Below, piece by piece: positions 1-9,843 of a DNA stretch of 60,875 nucleotides (position 1 is the stretch's first letter; every line of letters begins with the position of its first letter). The notes beneath the pieces were generated by a model that saw only the letters and a program-made list of their open reading frames with translations, did no database searches and was not told where the DNA came from. The stretch spans positions 1 to 60,875 of the forward strand of contig JACNGQ010000372.1 of assembly GCA_014384025.1 (NCBI GenBank), given 5' to 3'. This DNA is from Planctomycetota bacterium (GTDB lineage: Bacteria > Planctomycetota > Phycisphaerae > Sedimentisphaerales > Anaerobacaceae). Position numbers and translations under genes: made by a program.

Positions 1-2
1 CC

Positions 3-554
3 AACTTCCTTATCATTGACGATATGGAAAGCTACAATGACCTTGATGAAGGTGACCCCGGAAGCAACAGGATATATCTTGCATGGATTGATGGATTCGA
101 TAATCCGGCCACAAACGGCTCTATCGTCGGTTACGCCAATGCTCCATTTGCCGAACAGACTACTGTTCACAGCGGTAATCAGTCGATGCCCCTCGAATAC
201 AATAACGCAGTTGGCAAATCTGAGGCGACTTTGACATTGACTTCCAACCGAAACTGGACAGTGAATGGTGTCAACACATTGACAATCTGGTATAGAGGTG
301 GTTCTTCTAATGCCGCCGAAACAATGTATGTTGTTCTAAACGGCAGCGCTGGTGTCGATAATGATAATCCTGATGCAGCGCAGAAAGGTTCCTGGACTCA
401 ATGGAATATCGACCTGACGCGATTTGCAGACCAGGGCGTGAACCTTGCCAATGTCAATTCGATTACACTTGGCCTTGGCAACAGGGCCAATCCGGTTGCA
501 GGCGGCTCGGGTATGATGTTCTTTGACGATATTCGTCTATATCCTCTACCATAA
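3..554 (+). CDS. C-terminal part of a secreted LamG/FnIII-type surface protein (5' truncated)
   Basis: The frame is open from the first bases of the window to a TAA at 552-554, giving 183 residues, so the gene starts upstream. The visible part is one domain that begins at a DDMESYND motif and ends in FFDDIRLYPLP. It matches the last ~175 residues of the complete protein at 1051-3756 almost position for position, including shared stretches such as LTRFADQGVNL and LGLGN. That domain looks like a carbohydrate-binding-type beta-sandwich common at the C-terminus of Phycisphaerae LamG proteins; I do not know its ligand. An internal ATG at 24 is not a credible start because it lies inside the conserved domain. 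A terminator follows at 632-668. Export is inferred from the paralogue. Confidence 0.8.
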   Translation, partial: NFLIIDDMESYNDLDEGDPGSNRIYLAWIDGFDNPATNGSIVGYANAPFAEQTTVHSGNQSMPLEYNNAVGKSEATLTLTSNRNWTVNGVNTLTIWYRGGSSNAAETMYVVLNGSAGVDNDNPDAAQKGSWTQWNIDLTRFADQGVNLANVNSITLGLGNRANPVAGGSGMMFFDDIRLYPLP

Positions 555-631
555 GAACCGGCACTAATAAGCCGTGTGGCTTGACCCACAATTAAAATTG
601 TGAGTATGATATTGAAGATATGTATTAAATC

Positions 632-668
632 GGGGCCTATGCCAGTTAGGTATAGGCTCCGTTTTTTT
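632..668 (+). terminator. Rho-independent terminator
   Basis: GGGGCCTATGCC pairs with GGTATAGGCTCC around a short loop (a few mismatches or G-T pairs), followed by seven T residues. It lies ~80 bases after the stop of the truncated surface protein. It is nearly the same hairpin as the one at 3814-3847. Confidence 0.85.
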
Positions 669-1050
669 ATTCGCATTAAGAACAATAATTTATTGCACTA
701 TAGATTATAAACCCACAAAAGCGGACAAAGCCTGTCGGAGGTGGCATAAAGATATTTCTCATAAACGAGAACGCGAATATCTCCAAAAAACCTAATTTTG
801 CCTTGACGAGAAGATAGTGAATATGATATATTTAGTATAAATAGAAATGATAGAATACAGATTTCGGTTTCTCATTGAACTGCTTTAAGGAAGGAGGTAG
901 TGACAAGCCGTAAGAATTATCCCGGGCAGATATGTTTAGCATGTGCCTAAATTATTATCGGTCGTTTTATTTAAAAGTTTTTTATTGATAACATCAGATG
1001 TTTTGGCGTGTGATCAAAGCACAAATCCCTATTAACTTTGAAGGAGTAGT
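669..1050 (+). promoter_or_regulatory. Promoter and long 5' leader of the LamG gene
   Basis: A sigma70-type promoter candidate is TTGACG at 803-808 and TATATT at 827-832, with an 18-bp spacer. Transcription from it would give a leader of about 210 nt. A hairpin-forming stretch at 751-782 (GATATT with AATATC, inner TCTC with GAGA) lies upstream of the promoter. The gene's ribosome-binding site is AAGGAG at 1041-1046. I could not match the leader to a known riboswitch. Confidence 0.45.
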
Positions 1051-3756
1051 ATGATGTGTAAGAAATTGTTTTTTTTGGTCTCTGTTGTATTGGTATTGAG
1101 TCTGGTCAGTTCAAATGCAGTCTTCGGCTCAATCGTGATAGAACGCACGGTTGTTGGAAGCAATAATGATGGTGAAGCCTTAGTCGATGGCGGTGCGGAT
1201 AGTCGGGGCAGCAGCGACCTTGAGATGCCGTATGAAGGTGATGGCGCAACGGGCAACAAACAAATAATAGGTTTGCGTTTCCTTGATATCCCCTTCGAAA
1301 AAGGTGAACAGATTTCGAGTGCCTATGTCCAGTTCACGGCTGACAGCGAAAAACTTTCCGGAGAGACAGTGAATCTTATCATTAACGGCCTGCTGCAACT
1401 CAATCCAGTTGAATTTGGAAGTGGCGAACAATTCTACGAAGATAGGGATCCCAAAACAACTGCGGAGGTCAAGTGGTCTAATATACCGGACTGGAGCGCC
1501 AGCCAGGCGACAGAGGCATCGAGAACACCGAATATCGCCTCGGTTATCAGCGAAATACTTAATCAGGACGGCTGGACCAAGGGCGATGCCTTGATTATAT
1601 ATATCAGGGACGATGAAACCAATCCATCCACCGATATTCGAAGTGCTTTGGCTAACGGTTATGCACGGCTGATTTTCGAAACTTCCGTTTCATATGCTTC
1701 GGAACCGGACCCGGCTGATGGTGCCATAATTGATGACATCTGGGTTACCCTTATGTGGGACCCGGGAAAATCCGCAGTCTCTCACGATGTGTATTTGGGC
1801 GATAATTTAGGAGATGTGGAGGCCGGTGCGGAGAGCACATTCCTTGGCAACCAGGCCTCGGCAATGGTAATTGCCGGTTTTCCCGGTATGCCTTATCCGG
1901 AAGGCCTTGTTTCCGGAGAGACATATTACTGGCGGATTGATGAGGTTGAGGCCGATGGTACTAAGATCGCAGGCGATGTCTGGAGCTTTATGGTTCCCTC
2001 CAAAAAGGCTTACCTTCCCATCCCTGCTAATCGTGGTAAATATGTTGATCCGGATGTGCAGCTTCGCTGGACAGTTGGCTTCGGTTCGAAATTACACACT
2101 GTTTATTTCGGTGATAATTTCGACGACGTGGACAACGCCACCGGTGGTCTTCCACAGGCTGCTGCAACCTATACCCCCGGCACACTCGAAATGGACAAAA
2201 TATATTACTGGCGGGTAGATGAGTTCGATGCAATCAATACATACAAAGGTGATGTCTGGAGTTTCAGCACCTTACCGATTATCTCCATTACCGATCCGAA
2301 CCTTATCGGCTACTGGAAGTTTGACGAAGCCAGTGGAGATATAGCCCTTGATTTTTCCGGTTACGGTAATGACGGCGAGCTTGGCGGTACCCCAGTGCGA
2401 GTTGAAGGGATTTTAGGCGGTGCGCTGGATCTTACCGGTGATGATTATGTCGTTATTGACGGCGTCGTCGATGACATAACAAAGAAAAATATTACACTTA
2501 GTGCGTGGATCCGAACCAGGCAGGCTGGAGAGGGTAATGTGATTGCATCTAATACTGGCAGCAGTCACGTTCTCCAGTTTGGCATCGACAATGGAAATAT
2601 TTGGGTGGATGATGGTCCAGGTAATGACTTTCCCCCTGCGGTCAATGACGACCAATGGCATATGATAACGCTCGTGCTGAAAGGATCAAAAATAAGTGTA
2701 TATACCGATGGAGTACAGGTAGGCTCGGTTACAACCTCAATCGATATCACCTCAGAAACACGATGGTCAATAGGCCAGGAATGGGACTCTGCACCGAGCG
2801 ACTTTTATATCGGCATGGTGGACGAAGTTCGCTTCTACAATTCGGCTCTGACGGCAGATCAGGTTCAGGAGCTTATGAGAGGTGATCCATTAGCAGCCTG
2901 GAATCCGAAGCCGAAAAATAAATCGACAGTGGATATCAAAGAGGCGAGTAAACCCATTAGCTGGTCTGCCGGAGATGAGGCTGCTGAGCATGATGTTTAC
3001 TTAGGCACTGATAAAAACGTCGTAAGTAACGCCGATGCATCGGACACGACCGGCATATACCTGGGCAGACAAGGCGGTACGAGCCTTACACTGCCTGCAG
3101 GCAGTGTTGAATGGGGCGGCGGACCGTACTACTGGCGAGTTGATGAGAACAATAACGACGGCTCTATCACTACAGGTGCGACCTGGAATTTTTCAGTAGC
3201 TGATTATCTTATTGTGGATGACTTTGAGAGCTACAATGACCTTAATACCGACGACCCGGAGAGCAACAGGATATTTTACACGTGGTTGGACGGATACGAC
3301 AACCCGGCATCAAACGGTTCTACCGTTGGTCATTTAAGTCCTCCTTTTGCCGAGCAAAGTATCGTTCACAGCGGCATGCAGGCTATGCCGTTATTCTATG
3401 ATAACGGCGTGGGGCTCTCTGAAGCAACCTTGACATTGACCAGCCAGAAAAACTGGACAGAGGAAAGTGTCGGAGCACTGACGATTTGGTTCAGAGGTGA
3501 AGCGGCTAATGCCGCTGTGCCTTTGTATGTTGCACTCAACGGCAATGCGGTAGTAACTCATAGTAATCTTACAGCAACACAGATAGACACCTGGACGGAA
3601 TGGACTATCGACCTGACACGCTTTGCAGACCAGGGAGTGAATCTTTCCAATGTCAATACTATTAGTCTTGGTCTTGGCAACAAGAGCAATCCGCTGGCCG
3701 GCGGTACAGGTACGATGTATTTCGATGATATCAGATTGTATCGGCCTGCACCTTAA
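1051..3756 (+). CDS. Secreted LamG/FnIII-repeat surface protein
   Basis: 901 residues. A signal peptide (KK, hydrophobic core, cut near FGS at ~27) sends it out of the cytoplasm. In order: a DNRLRE/CBM96-like beta-sandwich (~28-210), two FnIII-like modules with the DVYLGD and YYWRVDE signatures typical of Phycisphaerae (~215-415), and a LamG/concanavalin-like domain (~420-610) starting at LIGYWKFDEASGD. A third FnIII-like module (~620-715) and a C-terminal beta-sandwich (~720-900) follow, the latter shared with the upstream gene. No catalytic signature is visible, so a carbohydrate-binding or adhesive role is likely but inferred. Start chosen at the first ATG of ATGATG, 4 bases after AAGGAG. 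It is flanked by its own promoter and terminator and so is probably monocistronic. Confidence 0.85.
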   Translation: MMCKKLFFLVSVVLVLSLVSSNAVFGSIVIERTVVGSNNDGEALVDGGADSRGSSDLEMPYEGDGATGNKQIIGLRFLDIPFEKGEQISSAYVQFTADSEKLSGETVNLIINGLLQLNPVEFGSGEQFYEDRDPKTTAEVKWSNIPDWSASQATEASRTPNIASVISEILNQDGWTKGDALIIYIRDDETNPSTDIRSALANGYARLIFETSVSYASEPDPADGAIIDDIWVTLMWDPGKSAVSHDVYLGDNLGDVEAGAESTFLGNQASAMVIAGFPGMPYPEGLVSGETYYWRIDEVEADGTKIAGDVWSFMVPSKKAYLPIPANRGKYVDPDVQLRWTVGFGSKLHTVYFGDNFDDVDNATGGLPQAAATYTPGTLEMDKIYYWRVDEFDAINTYKGDVWSFSTLPIISITDPNLIGYWKFDEASGDIALDFSGYGNDGELGGTPVRVEGILGGALDLTGDDYVVIDGVVDDITKKNITLSAWIRTRQAGEGNVIASNTGSSHVLQFGIDNGNIWVDDGPGNDFPPAVNDDQWHMITLVLKGSKISVYTDGVQVGSVTTSIDITSETRWSIGQEWDSAPSDFYIGMVDEVRFYNSALTADQVQELMRGDPLAAWNPKPKNKSTVDIKEASKPISWSAGDEAAEHDVYLGTDKNVVSNADASDTTGIYLGRQGGTSLTLPAGSVEWGGGPYYWRVDENNNDGSITTGATWNFSVADYLIVDDFESYNDLNTDDPESNRIFYTWLDGYDNPASNGSTVGHLSPPFAEQSIVHSGMQAMPLFYDNGVGLSEATLTLTSQKNWTEESVGALTIWFRGEAANAAVPLYVALNGNAVVTHSNLTATQIDTWTEWTIDLTRFADQGVNLSNVNTISLGLGNKSNPLAGGTGTMYFDDIRLYRPAP

Positions 3757-3813
3757 ACCGGGATTCAGCGTGAAATAGATCGTGTGATTGATTTCACAGA
3801 TTCACGTCAATTC

Positions 3814-3847
3814 GGGGCCTATACCTACTCGGTATAGGCCCCTTTTT
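3814..3847 (+). terminator. Rho-independent terminator, perfect 12-bp stem
   Basis: GGGGCCTATACC, loop TACTC, GGTATAGGCCCC, then five T residues. It ends the LamG gene. The sequence is nearly that of the 632-668 terminator, so the terminator seems to have been copied along with the gene. Confidence 0.92.
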
Positions 3848-3875
3848 CATTTATTAAATAGGCAACGGTTTTGTA

Positions 3876-3903
3876 TTGACATCGAGAAAGAATATTGTAG
3901 AAT
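3876..3903 (+). promoter_or_regulatory. Sigma70-type promoter for typA
   Basis: TTGACA at 3876-3881 and TAGAAT at 3898-3903 are separated by 16 bp. They sit ~80 bp upstream of the typA start and just after the LamG terminator, so typA starts a new transcription unit. Confidence 0.65.
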
Positions 3904-3981
3904 AGCTTTTTTTGGCAGCAATGATTAAACCAAGTACTGGATAGTTCAGTAATCCCTACTATTCCCTTTTGAGAGTTTTTT

Positions 3982-5838
3982 ATGTATTCAGACTATATTC
4001 GTAATGTGGCTATAATCGCCCATGTTGACCATGGCAAGACGACGCTTGTTGATCAGCTTCTGTACCAGTCGGGTATGTTTCGGCAGGAGGACCTTGATAA
4101 ACTGGCCGGCGGCGAGCATGGATTGATTATGGACTCGAACCCGCTGGAGAAGGAGCGTGGCATAACAATTTTAAGCAAAAACTGCTCGATTAATTATACG
4201 GACTGTGAAGATACCGAATATAAAATTAATATAATCGATACACCGGGACATGCTGATTTCGGCGGAGAGGTTGAACGTGTTTTGAAAATGGCAGACGGCG
4301 TGCTGCTTCTGGTTGACGCCTTCGAAGGGCCGATGCCCCAGACAAGATTTGTGCTGAGCAAGGCGCTTGAGCATAAGCTTCGGCCCATAATTGTTATCAA
4401 CAAGGTTGACCGGGCAAACAGCAGGCCTGATGATGTTGTGAATGAAGTATTCGATTTGCTTGTTCAGCTTGGTGCCAATGATAAAGCTCTTGATTTCCCA
4501 TTGATATATGCATCGGCAAGAGACGGGTGGGCGACGACGGACATTGATAAGAAAACCGACAATTTGCAGGTGATATTCGACACCATAATAAATAATGTTC
4601 CCCCGCCGGAGATTATCCATGACGCTCCTCTGCAAATACTGGTGACCAATCAGGAATATTCGGATTATGTCGGACGTATAGCAATAGGCAGGATTTTTGC
4701 AGGCCAGCTAAGTGAAGGCCAGAAAGTTACTGTCATCGACTCAGAAGGTCTGCATACGCAGCAAAAAGTCATGCAGATTCATCAGTTTCACGGGCTTGGC
4801 CGAAAGCAGGTTTCACAAGTTCAGGCCGGTGATATATGTGCGATATCAGGACTTAATCCTGTTGAAATTGGTGACACGATTGCCTGTGCGGATAAACCTT
4901 CGAGGCTTGCGGTTATCCCTGTTGATGAGCCGACAATGTCAATGACATTCAGGGTTAACGACGGGCCATTTGCGGGCAGAGACGGCAAGTATGTAACGAG
5001 CAGGCAGATTGGTGAAAGACTTGAAAAGGAGCTTCAGCAGAACGTCGCATTAAGGGTGGAAGCCGGGCAGAGTCCGGAAGAATTCAATGTTTCGGGCAGA
5101 GGGCTGATGCATCTTGGGATTTTGCTGGAAAATATGCGGCGTGAAGGGTATGAGGTTTGTGTGGGTAAGCCGAATGTAATTCTGAGAATAATCGATAATA
5201 AGCGTCATGAGCCGATAGAATTACTTGCTGTGGACTGCCCATTGGATTGCCAGAATTCCGTGATGAGCCTTCTGGGCGACAGACGAAGTGAAATAATTAA
5301 AATAGATCCCAAAAGCGGCGCAGGCGATTTTATTCACATGGAATTTTTGATACCATCGCGAGGACTATTCGGTCTTAACGCCAGGATGATGAATGCGACA
5401 CAGGGCAGAGCGGTTATGCATCATACGTTTGAAAGATACGAGCTGATGAGGGGAGCAATACCTCAGCGAAAGGCCGGTGTTATGATTGCAACCACAGCAG
5501 GACAAGTTACTGCTTATGCGCTTGACGCCTTATACGACCGAGGAATATTTTTTGTCGAACCCGGAGAAAAAGTATATGAAGGGCAGGTAGTCGGGGAACA
5601 CTGCAAGGAAAAAGACATACCCGTTAACGTCGTAAAAAGCAAGCAGCTTACCAACGTTCGGGCATCGGGTAAAGACGATGCCGCCAGGGTAAGACCGGCA
5701 AGAAAGATGAGTCTTGAGGCATCGATGGAGTATCTTCAGGAAGATGAGCTTGTCGAGATTTGTCCTAATTCAATTCGAATCCGCAAAAGGCTGTTAAAAG
5801 AAGCAGACAGGCGGCGGCAAGGGCGTGCAATCTCTTAA
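3982..5838 (+). CDS. typA: Ribosome-associated translational GTPase TypA/BipA
   Basis: 618 residues, the normal family length. G1 is AHVDHGKTT (13-21), followed by the switch region around EKERGITI, G3 DTPGHADFGGEVERV and G4 NKVDR. The EF-G-like domains II, III and V and the BipA-specific C-terminal domain follow. BipA is a cytoplasmic GTPase that binds 70S ribosomes and is needed for large-subunit assembly and growth under cold or stress in other bacteria. The start matches family alignments. It lies 71 bp upstream of lepA on the same strand and probably shares transcripts with it. Confidence 0.97.
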   Translation: MYSDYIRNVAIIAHVDHGKTTLVDQLLYQSGMFRQEDLDKLAGGEHGLIMDSNPLEKERGITILSKNCSINYTDCEDTEYKINIIDTPGHADFGGEVERVLKMADGVLLLVDAFEGPMPQTRFVLSKALEHKLRPIIVINKVDRANSRPDDVVNEVFDLLVQLGANDKALDFPLIYASARDGWATTDIDKKTDNLQVIFDTIINNVPPPEIIHDAPLQILVTNQEYSDYVGRIAIGRIFAGQLSEGQKVTVIDSEGLHTQQKVMQIHQFHGLGRKQVSQVQAGDICAISGLNPVEIGDTIACADKPSRLAVIPVDEPTMSMTFRVNDGPFAGRDGKYVTSRQIGERLEKELQQNVALRVEAGQSPEEFNVSGRGLMHLGILLENMRREGYEVCVGKPNVILRIIDNKRHEPIELLAVDCPLDCQNSVMSLLGDRRSEIIKIDPKSGAGDFIHMEFLIPSRGLFGLNARMMNATQGRAVMHHTFERYELMRGAIPQRKAGVMIATTAGQVTAYALDALYDRGIFFVEPGEKVYEGQVVGEHCKEKDIPVNVVKSKQLTNVRASGKDDAARVRPARKMSLEASMEYLQEDELVEICPNSIRIRKRLLKEADRRRQGRAIS

Positions 5839-5909
5839 TATTATATCAGCCAGGGCAAGGTATTGTTTTATATAAATTCAGGTCCCGATAACATTTGAAG
5901 ACATACGAA

Positions 5910-7706
5910 ATGAGTACGGAACATATACGAAATTTTTCGATTATAGCGCATATTGATCACGGCAAGAGCACTCTGGCTGATCGTATGCTTGAGCTGACCG
6001 GCACCATTAACGAACGTCAAAAGCTCGATCAGCTTCTTGACAATATGGATCTCGAGCGCGAACGGGGAATAACCATCAAGGCCTCGGCGGTAACGATGAA
6101 TTACCGACATCAGGGCAAAACATATATGCTGAACCTGATCGACACCCCGGGTCATGTTGATTTTCATTATGAGGTTTCACGGGCCCTGGCCGCTTGCGAG
6201 GGCGCTTTACTCGTAGTCGATGCCAGCCAGGGCGTTGAGGCACAAACCGTGGCTAACGCTTATCTGGCGGTTGAAAGCAATGTTGAACTTTTAAGCGTAA
6301 TCAACAAGATTGACTTACCCGCAGCAGACCCCGACCGTGTTGCCGAAGAGATCGAACATGTTTTCGGCATCAGTGCCAATGAGTGTTTTAAAATTAGCGC
6401 AAAGAGCGGACTGGGAGTTGAGGAACTTCTCGAAGCTATTGTGACATTTCTTCCTGCGCCGGAGGACAAAAGCGATAAGCCGACCGCGGCATTAATCTTT
6501 GACAGCCACTGTGACCAGTACAGGGGCGTGATATGTTATGTCAGAGTTTTCGCCGGCTGCCTGAATATAAAGCAAAAGGTCAGCTTTATGCGCAGCGACA
6601 GAATTTATACTATTACCGAGCTGGGCAAATTCAAACCTGAGATGATTGCGGTTGGCAGACTCGGCACAGGAGAGGTCGGTTATCTTATCGCAAATATTCG
6701 CGAGCTGGCTGATGTGACAATAGGAGACACAATTACAGATTATAACGAACCGGCATCAAAACCTTTACCCGGTTATATAGCGCCGATGCAGATGGTATTT
6801 TCAGATTTTTATCCGGGTAATAATACGGATTATTCAAGGCTGAGGGACGCTTTTGGCAAGCTTACTCTTAATGACGCCAGCTTCTCATTCAGCCCGCAGA
6901 ATTCACCAGCACTTGGCTTTGGTTTCCGGTGCGGTTTCCTTGGCCTGCTGCATATGGAGATTGTACAGGAACGGCTGGAACGTGAGAATGATATAGAGGT
7001 TATTCAGACCGCTCCGACGGTCAGTTACGAGATACTGACAAAGGACGATGTCGTTAAGAGGATAGAATCGCCCGGTCAACTGCCTGATCCGAGTCATATC
7101 GAAGAGCTTCGCGAACCTTTTGTCCGCCTTGAGATTATTACCGCGACGGATACAATCGGGGCGATTATGAAACTTGCGGAGTCGAGGCGGTGCAAGCTCT
7201 TAAAGACAGATTATCTGAGTACGACCAGGGTCATGCTTGAGTATAAAGCTCCTCTTGCCGAAATCGTATATGATTTTTATGATCTCCTCAAAGGTATCAG
7301 CCGAGGCTATGCAACGATGGATTACGAGTTTACAGGTTTCCAGACCAGTGACCTCGTTAAGATTGATATTCTTGTAAACAAGGTTGCAGTAGATGCCCTG
7401 AGTTTGATTGTCCATCGCAGTAAAGCAGAGGCCCGCGGCCGAAAGCTGATAATAAAGCTGCGAAGAGCTATACCCCGGCATCAGTTTGAAATACCTTTGC
7501 AGGTTGCTATCGGCGGCAAAATCATCGCAAGAGAAACCATCAAAGGCTTTCGCAAAGATGTTACTCAAAAGTTGTACGGCGGTGATGTAACGCGTAAGAT
7601 GAAGCTGCTTAAAAAACAAAAAGAAGGAAAAAGGAGGATGAAAAGCGTTGGTAACGTCCAGATACCGCAGGAAGCGTTTATGACAATCCTCGATACCAGC
7701 GAATAG
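5910..7706 (+). CDS. lepA: Elongation factor 4, back-translocating GTPase LepA
   Basis: 598 residues from the ATG at 5910, which matches the usual LepA length. A TTG 15 bases further upstream (5895) would add five residues with no family support. G1 AHIDHGKST is at 13-21, with G3 DTPGHVDFHYEV and G4 NKIDLP. The C-terminal LepA-specific domain ends with basic stretches (KKQKEGKRRMK) and a PQEAF motif characteristic of the family. It acts on the ribosome in the cytoplasm, affecting initiation and stalled complexes. The gene ends in TAG, which shows that TAG is a true stop in this genome. The ribosome-binding site is weak. Confidence 0.97.
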   Translation: MSTEHIRNFSIIAHIDHGKSTLADRMLELTGTINERQKLDQLLDNMDLERERGITIKASAVTMNYRHQGKTYMLNLIDTPGHVDFHYEVSRALAACEGALLVVDASQGVEAQTVANAYLAVESNVELLSVINKIDLPAADPDRVAEEIEHVFGISANECFKISAKSGLGVEELLEAIVTFLPAPEDKSDKPTAALIFDSHCDQYRGVICYVRVFAGCLNIKQKVSFMRSDRIYTITELGKFKPEMIAVGRLGTGEVGYLIANIRELADVTIGDTITDYNEPASKPLPGYIAPMQMVFSDFYPGNNTDYSRLRDAFGKLTLNDASFSFSPQNSPALGFGFRCGFLGLLHMEIVQERLERENDIEVIQTAPTVSYEILTKDDVVKRIESPGQLPDPSHIEELREPFVRLEIITATDTIGAIMKLAESRRCKLLKTDYLSTTRVMLEYKAPLAEIVYDFYDLLKGISRGYATMDYEFTGFQTSDLVKIDILVNKVAVDALSLIVHRSKAEARGRKLIIKLRRAIPRHQFEIPLQVAIGGKIIARETIKGFRKDVTQKLYGGDVTRKMKLLKKQKEGKRRMKSVGNVQIPQEAFMTILDTSE

Positions 7707-7934
7707 CATACGCCTTCGACGAAGTACCAAAAACCTGATTAATCATTCCAAAAATATCCAGTATCAAAGGTCCCACCTTTTCGTCCTGACGTTCCTGATA
7801 ACGCAAAGCTTAATAAAACCTATTAGATTAAGTTAAATTGTTGCTTAGTAAAAGAAATTGCGTTATTTTATGCCACAGGCGGGTGAATTCGTGAGCCGTA
7901 TTTCGAACGAAACAGAAACAACAAAAGAGGTTTA

Positions 7935-9317
7935 ATGGAAGATGAACAAAAACAATTAGTGCATCAAATCGAGCCTTTTCTCGAATCCGAAGACAAATCG
8001 GCGCTGAGGGAACTGCTCAGCAAGCAGAGAAACAGCGACATAGCAGAAGTCGTGGAACTTGTGGATAACGAGCAAAGACGTACCATCTTCGATGCTATGG
8101 ACAAACCGACTTCGGCGGAGGTTCTGGAAAAAGTTGATGAGGCGACCAGATACGAGCTTTTCGAGCTGCTCAAAAAGGAGGAACTGAAAAGTATTGTCAG
8201 TGAACTTGATCCTGACGATGCGGCGGACATTCTTTCGGAACTTCCCGAAGAAGAAAGGGCTGCACTGCTCGAAAGCATACCTCCTGCGGAATCGGCCGAA
8301 ATTAAAGAGCTGATGAGCTACTCGGAGGATTCGGCAGGTGGGATTATGGACACAGCCGTCATAAGTGTATCTGAGGATGCAACAGTCGCTGAGGCCGTCA
8401 ATAAGATTCGTTCTGCGGAGATTGATGAAAATTTCTTTTCCGTATATGTTGTGGATAAGAATGGCAGATTTGTAGGTGACGTTCGGCTGAGATTTCTGCT
8501 GACACGCTCGGAAGGGACAAGGATAGGTGATTTAGTTGATCCTGATACGATTTACGTTACCGTCGATATGGACCAGGAAGAAGTTCGGAATATATTCAGC
8601 AAGAATGATTTGATTGCAGCGCCAGTCCTGGAAAACGATAATAAGTTAGTCGGACGAATCACCGCCGACCGTATCATCGAGGTTGCGGAGGAAGAGGCTG
8701 CAGAGGACTTGTACACAATGGCAGGTACGGACGCGGATGAGCTGGATACGGCGTCGGTTGTTAACGCAGCCAGGATTCGGATGACGTGGCTTTTACCTTG
8801 TTTAATCGGCACGGGAGTAACAGCTCTTGTCCTGATGTTTTTCTACAATAAATTTGGGGAAGGTTCTTCTATTGTTTATACTGCGGCGATCTTATTTGTT
8901 CCGATGATTGCAGCTATTAGCGGTAATGCTGGCCTGCAAACCTCAGCGATTGTAGTTTCGGGACTGGCAACCGGCCACCTTGCGGCATTGAGCTTGAGAC
9001 AAGTATTCGCACGTGAAGTTCGCATCGCTGTTCTTGTGGCTTTGAGCTGTGGAATTATAGGGGGTGTTGCATGCGCAATCCTGCTTAACCTGAAAGATCT
9101 GGAAAGTACAATAAAATCTGTACGGCTTGTGTTTGCGTTCGGGACAGCTATGTTCTCGGCAATAATGGTAGCGACAACGCTTGGTTTGTTTCTGCCGTTT
9201 TTATTCCGTCGAATCCATATAGACCCGGCTATAAGCTCCGGGCCATTAGTTACAACCGCAAACGATTCGATAAGTGTAGCAATCTACATGACTTTGACAC
9301 TGCTGTTGGCAACGTGA
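7935..9317 (+). CDS. mgtE: Magnesium transporter MgtE
   Basis: 460 residues, standard length. The N-terminal superhelical MgtE_N domain (~20-135) carries the LDPDDAADILSELPEEER repeats. A CBS pair (~140-262) begins at the SAGGIMDT motif. The membrane domain (~280-460) has about five helices and ends in the conserved TTANDSISVAIY stretch, whose Asp lines the ion pore in characterised MgtE. It is a Mg2+-gated Mg2+ channel of the inner membrane, and the cytosolic domains close it at high Mg2+. The ribosome-binding site AGAGG is 4-5 bases from the ATG. It is separated from lepA by 228 bp with no clear terminator. Confidence 0.96.
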   Translation: MEDEQKQLVHQIEPFLESEDKSALRELLSKQRNSDIAEVVELVDNEQRRTIFDAMDKPTSAEVLEKVDEATRYELFELLKKEELKSIVSELDPDDAADILSELPEEERAALLESIPPAESAEIKELMSYSEDSAGGIMDTAVISVSEDATVAEAVNKIRSAEIDENFFSVYVVDKNGRFVGDVRLRFLLTRSEGTRIGDLVDPDTIYVTVDMDQEEVRNIFSKNDLIAAPVLENDNKLVGRITADRIIEVAEEEAAEDLYTMAGTDADELDTASVVNAARIRMTWLLPCLIGTGVTALVLMFFYNKFGEGSSIVYTAAILFVPMIAAISGNAGLQTSAIVVSGLATGHLAALSLRQVFAREVRIAVLVALSCGIIGGVACAILLNLKDLESTIKSVRLVFAFGTAMFSAIMVATTLGLFLPFLFRRIHIDPAISSGPLVTTANDSISVAIYMTLTLLLAT

Positions 9318-9387
9318 GTACAGCGGGCGCGTTGTTACTATAGGCCCTGTTTGTTTCAAGACGAGTTTCTGACTTTACTCCAAGCTG

Positions 9388-9843
9388 TTATCTGCGTGTT
9401 CGCCGGGTAATTACCCTTCTGCCAGAGCCTCTTTTGTTGGGAATTTCCCTAATTGCCAAGTGCGATACCGGTTTTTTTGGGGGAGCAGCCATTTTTGGCA
9501 CCTTCTGTCCTAACATCTGCAGCGCATTTCTGCATATTCCCCTAATAGCGTTATCGCGATGTTTGAGGCCCTGTTCCAAAACCTCCAGAGCCATTTTTTT
9601 CATTCTGCCCCGCATTTTTCGAAGACCATAAGCAGAAGCGTTTTTCGATGGTACAGGACAATCCCCAAACAAGACAGCTTTTAAGATGTCTAATCCATCC
9701 TCCTGCATCCAGGACAATTTATAAGCGGCCCTCCGTCTGTTCGAGGCGTCGGAAGAGTACAACTGCTCCCGAAGCTTTCTGAGGAGTTTTATCGATGCTT
9801 CATCCTTTTCCCGGCCTGAAAGTTCTTTGTTCTCCACTTCCAT
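9388..9843 (-). CDS. Small HEAT-repeat-like protein
   Basis: 151 residues, with no signal peptide or membrane segment. Residues ~15-115 form alpha-helical pairs resembling HEAT/PBS repeats (SNRRRAAYKLSWM, ALEVLEQGLKHRDNAIRG). The last ~30 residues are very basic (RGSGRRVITRRTRR), so nucleic-acid or ribosome contact is possible but not shown. Start chosen at the ATG ending at 9843, preceded by GGGGTGG at good spacing. It is transcribed opposite to its neighbours on both sides. No specific function can be assigned. Confidence 0.65.
   Translation of the reverse strand: MEVENKELSGREKDEASIKLLRKLREQLYSSDASNRRRAAYKLSWMQEDGLDILKAVLFGDCPVPSKNASAYGLRKMRGRMKKMALEVLEQGLKHRDNAIRGICRNALQMLGQKVPKMAAPPKKPVSHLAIREIPNKRGSGRRVITRRTRR

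Noticed and set aside
721-782. Possible c-di-GMP (GEMM) riboswitch
   Set aside because: A short GGACAAAGCC stretch is reminiscent of the motif, but the rest of the conserved core and the tetraloop/receptor are absent.
898-950. Possible leader peptide (GTG at 900, 16 codons) after GGAGG in the LamG leader
   Set aside because: Spacing from GGAGG to GTG is only two bases, and the peptide has no feature suggesting attenuation.
5895-5909. TTG start for lepA
   Set aside because: It would add five residues not found in LepA homologues; the ATG at 5910 gives the standard N-terminus.
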